NCBI GenBank assembly: GCA_910592205.1
Contig: CAJVPJ010000581.1
Span: 1 to 21,535, forward strand
Source of the DNA: Paraglomus occultum
Lineage: Eukaryota; Glomeromycota; Glomeromycetes; Paraglomerales; Paraglomeraceae
DNA: 21,535 nt
Direction of reading: 5' to 3'
Under the pieces are notes generated by a model, which was given only the letters and a program-made list of their open reading frames with translations, made no database searches and was not told where the DNA came from. The translations under genes and the position numbers were made by a program. Position 1 is the first letter of the stretch; each line of letters starts with the position of its first letter. Shown in pieces: positions 19,141 through 21,535 of this stretch.

Positions 19141-19545
19141 TTAATCATCATCCTCTTCTTCATCATCTTCTAGTTCAGCAGGGGAGTTTCATCATTGAGC
19201 AAGGTTTTTTCTTTTTCAAGTAGCTCAAATAACTGTTCCGCTTAATAGAAACAAAGCAATTCCACTTACTCAAGCTGAAGGATTATTACTTCTTCAGAAA
19301 CCTTCTTGTTTATTATCCTCAAAAGGCTTTTCATATCACTTTTTAGCATGATTTTGTCCACCTAACTTTTCAGCATAGTACTTAATGATTCCTTCTTCAG
19401 TAAATTCTTTCCCATCCCCATATTTAGATTTATCTAGCCTTTTGTCACCATCTTTGTAATCCTCCATCTCTTTTAGGATTTGTTCTTTAAGCTTACTATC
19501 CACTTCTAATTCCTGTAAAGCAATAGTCTACATTTGTGATAAAAA
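19141..19545 (-). pseudogene. Acidic-tail, helix-rich protein pseudogene
   Basis: The minus strand reads TIALQELEVDSKLKEQILKE, YKDGDKRLDKSKYGDGKEFT and IIKYYAEKLGGQNHAKK, then TGA where TGG (Trp) would continue YEKPFEDNKQEGF. A frame change follows, then SEEVIILQLE, two stops, AEQLFELLEKEKTLLNDET, and another shift to PAELEDDEEEDDD ending at TAA 19143-19141. It is a once-continuous protein with a coiled-coil region and an Asp/Glu tail; family not recognised. It abuts the acidic gene upstream on the same strand without a clear boundary, so a shared origin is possible. Confidence 0.55.
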
Positions 19546-19740
19546 CATCTACTTCTGCCGGCAATTTCTTGGGCTCTACAATTGCTGCGTGGTCTTTTGT
19601 CATATGTTGTCTGTCTTCCAAAGAGAACCATTCTCGCATGTGCGCAGAGAGGTCAATGATCTTTGACGCTCCGTAGCGAAGAAAGACTCTTTCGACGGCT
19701 GTCGGTTTTGCTTTCCGCTTCATCGCTTCGGCATTCTTTC

Positions 19741-20916
19741 TTACATTTGTGTTAAAATATCGTCAACGAATGTGTTGGAGGATAGCTGCCATTTTTGTGT
19801 GTTTTCGTCATCGAGTTTAGATCGAGTTGAGAAGACATTTTCATCATCGTCATAATCGTCTCCATCCTCGTAATCGTCTTCGCCCTCGCCTTCACTTTCT
19901 TCATCTTCTGAGGGTACGAGTTTGAAAACAGGCGGCTTTATCACAGACTCGTTTCCTTCAGTGTGATCTGAACCTTCGCTCAGTGGGCTGCCGGTTCGCG
20001 TTCTCTTCCGCTCTCGTTCTACCGTGTCAAACTCTATGTCAGAGTATAATTGGAAGCCTTTCCGCGCAATCTGCAGACCAGATCGGAATCCCTTTTTCTG
20101 CCATAAGAACTGTTAGCAAGATTTAAAAGAGGAAATGGCAAAATGATTATGGATAATTAATTACCTTATCGACTTCTAATTGCATATCAACCAATTTAGA
20201 TTCTTGATTTAGCGATGCAATTAGATTGCTCGTCTCCCAAAGTTTCATATTTCCTTGATCTTTATCAAATACACAAATGCAATTAGTCACCATCAAATAA
20301 ACAAGTCCAGTGATGCACTTGAAAAAAAATTAGAGGTGGAGGAAGTCTACATGAAGCCACAGACGCTCGGCCTTCCCCCGCTGACACTCGGCCCATAGGT
20401 TTAGCTAAAGCAGGCGATCCTCGTCTGAACGCGCGGCTCAGCCACTCAACGTTTCCATAACCACGCACACACGGCGCTACCCGTCGGTTCTACACACGGC
20501 ACAACCTTCACAACACTCGGCTGCCGGATTAGCTATGGAGTACGCTGACACCTTCAAGCTATGTAAGCTTTAAATTAAACCTATACTTTCCTTCAAATCC
20601 TTCCGCAGCTTATTGATTGCTTCATAGGCTGTTTGCGAGCTGTCTGTAAAAATTTTTTCTAGATCCCTCAGCTCGTCGGACAGAGCCGTATGGGAATTAT
20701 GTTTGGTGATTCTACGAGAATCCTTTTGTTCTTTAATCCAGTAGAGATCCCAGTCGTGAACGTTTCCCCATAATCGAGGATCCCGAGACCAGTAATCTAA
20801 GAAACAGCCAGAAAAACTTAATATTAATATTTGATCATTGCGTTATTGCTAAAAGGCAAAATAGACTTGCCTGGATGCCGCAATTTTATATGATCTTTAG
20901 TAGAGAGGTGTTCCAT
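19741..20916 (-). CDS. Acidic multi-exon protein of unknown function
   Basis: Exons 20916-20871, 20796-20587, 20259-20165 and 20097-19741 join in phase. The start at 20916 (MEHLSTKDHIKLRHP) gives DYWSRDPRLWGNVHDWDLYW, KEQKDSRRITKHNSHTALSD, ELRDLEKIFTDSSQTAYEAI, NKLRKDLKE|NQGNMKLWET, LVDMQLEVDK and KKGFRSGLQIARKGFQLYSD. A basic patch (RERKRTRTG), an Asp/Glu-rich block (about 19920-19840), and NTFVDDILTQM before TAA at 19743-19741 follow. Directly after, the next frame stays open to 19496 (VRKNAEAMKRKAKPTAVERV, FLRYGASKIIDLSAHMREWF, SLEDRQHMTKDHAAIVEPKK). One extra G at ATG-TAA would fuse it, so the true C-terminus is probably longer. Intron 1 is GC-AG (gcaagt..ttag). Intron 2 (20586-20260) holds a GC-rich island. 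Probably nuclear; no domain recognised. Confidence 0.6.
20335..20560. repeat. GC-rich island with CAC(A/T)CGGC motifs, inside an intron
   Basis: Sharply more GC-rich than its surroundings. The motif AC(A/G)C(A/T)CGGC recurs about five times (about 20366, 20386, 20463, 20493 and 20513). It lies wholly inside the inferred 327-base intron 20586-20260, which is 2-4 times longer than other introns here. Likely an inserted element; no terminal repeats were identified. Confidence 0.5.
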
Positions 20917-21023
20917 GGCGTGTACGCGCTCGCGTTGTTGAAACTAAAAAAAAAAAGGCGATTAGGTGCTCAATTTCAGCCACAGGAATATGACGTACTA
21001 CCGATTTTCGCAAGCGCGCTAGC

Positions 21024-21141
21024 GCCAAGTTTGGTAGTTTCGGGGTGGGACTAACACCAAATTTTTGGAAGTTTGGAGAGTTTGGGGGTGGAAACGCCAA
21101 GCGTGGAAGTTTGGGGTGGACTACTTGTTTGGAAGTTAGAG
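21024..21141 (+). repeat. G/T-rich minisatellite
   Basis: Degenerate copies of a unit like GCCAAG(t)TTGGAAGTTTGGGGTGGA recur at about 21024, 21058, 21099 and 21125, each with a GGAAGTTTGG core and a GGGGTGGA tail. The array sits about 110 bases upstream of the acidic gene's start codon on the other strand. Confidence 0.6.
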
Positions 21142-21535
21142 AACGTTAATGATGTGGGTGGTTTGCGCATGCGGGGACATAATATATCCTTGCAAATATT
21201 CTCAGGCTTCTATAAGCAGATCATTAGCAAAGCTGTGGGAGAATGTTGTGGGGCCGAATCACGAATATCACTATACGTGATCAGCTTTGGACTACTAGGA
21301 TTAATTCTGAACACTGAGTATTTGGTCTCATGGACTATGTCAGCTTTCCCTTTGTCAAAAAAATGTGCAGGTGTCGTCTATGCAAGTGAATAAATCGACC
21401 AACATTTTCTTTTTGAAGCAGCCAAACCTGGCATTGTCAAAGCTCAGCTGGTTGCTAAGGGTTTGCGCCAGACTCTTTTAGAAGAATCATTTTTGAATAG
21501 CTCGAATCTTGACTCATCGCTCCAGATAATATCAT
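21142..21535. other. Right edge, no supported gene
   Basis: An open frame across the minisatellite to 21393 has no recognisable motif. From 21415 to the window end a plus frame stays open (EAAKPGIVKAQLVAKGLRQ). 'VKAQLVAKGLRQ' faintly recalls the K-A-R-L-V-A-K-G block of Ty1/copia reverse transcriptase, but nothing around it supports that. Unassigned. Confidence 0.3.

Noticed and set aside
20283-20468. 61-codon minus-strand frame in the second GC-rich block
   Set aside because: It lies in an intron whose flanking exons join in phase; open mainly because of base composition.
21415-21535. Possible Ty1/copia reverse transcriptase fragment (VKAQLVAKGLRQ)
   Set aside because: Only a short resemblance, with none of the following RT motifs; the window ends before it can be tested.
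1-21535. CRISPR array, prokaryotic operon or biosynthetic cluster
   Set aside because: The sequence is spliced eukaryotic DNA; repeats here lack regular spacers and the genes are functionally unrelated.

Overview
The window looks like nuclear DNA of a fungus with a very AT-rich, repeat-laden genome. The best guess is an arbuscular mycorrhizal fungus (Glomeromycotina, Rhizophagus-like). Four things point that way: short introns of about 55-155 bp with GT..AG ends and yeast-like branch sites; Sel1-type repeats; short Glu/Lys/Asn coiled-coil relics of the 'MTNKQSK' kind; and dense gene debris between a few well-kept genes. The genus call is inference from memory of such genomes, not from a search.

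Left part (1-6.5 kb): mostly debris. In order it holds a palindromic CGATAAGTCGG repeat beside a relic of a pogo/Tigger-type (CENP-B-like) transposase N-terminus (minus strand), a broken Sel1-repeat array, several shattered open frames, a broken coiled-coil gene (minus), and a frameshifted multi-exon gene starting with a CxxC..CxxC zinc-ribbon-like segment. That last gene carries a GC-rich island in what looks like one of its introns. The middle (6.5-8.75 kb, minus) is an 11-exon flavin monoamine oxidase gene. Most exon joins are still readable, but the Rossmann glycine motif is gone and there are two frameshifts, so I call it a pseudogene.

9.1-10.1 kb holds more CGATAAGTCGG copies, a second coiled-coil relic and a MITE-like inverted repeat of about 146 bp. 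Then comes a 12-exon secreted multicopper oxidase (10268-12907, plus), readable from signal peptide to stop with all four copper-ligand motifs; three exon junctions look irregular. 13-16.2 kb is gene-poor, with degenerate direct repeats, a frameshifted Ser-rich open frame, a short telomere-like tract and a frame broken by stop codons.

Right part: a complete 7-exon CDK7/Kin28-type kinase gene (16236-17911, minus), a small NLS-bearing open frame (18895-19125, plus), a shattered acidic-tail pseudogene (minus), and a multi-exon acidic gene of unknown function (minus, 20916 to 19741 or beyond). The acidic gene has a GC-AG first intron and a second GC-rich island in its next intron. The window ends in a G/T-rich minisatellite and unassigned sequence.

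The genes do not form a pathway or cluster. The kinase (TFIIH/transcription and cell cycle), the oxidase (copper/iron or phenol oxidation outside the cell) and the amine oxidase relic appear to be unrelated neighbours. I did not find a convincing new multi-gene system. The main points of interest are the splice-site oddities, the intronic GC islands, and a recurrent pattern of one-base losses that could be decay or consensus error.
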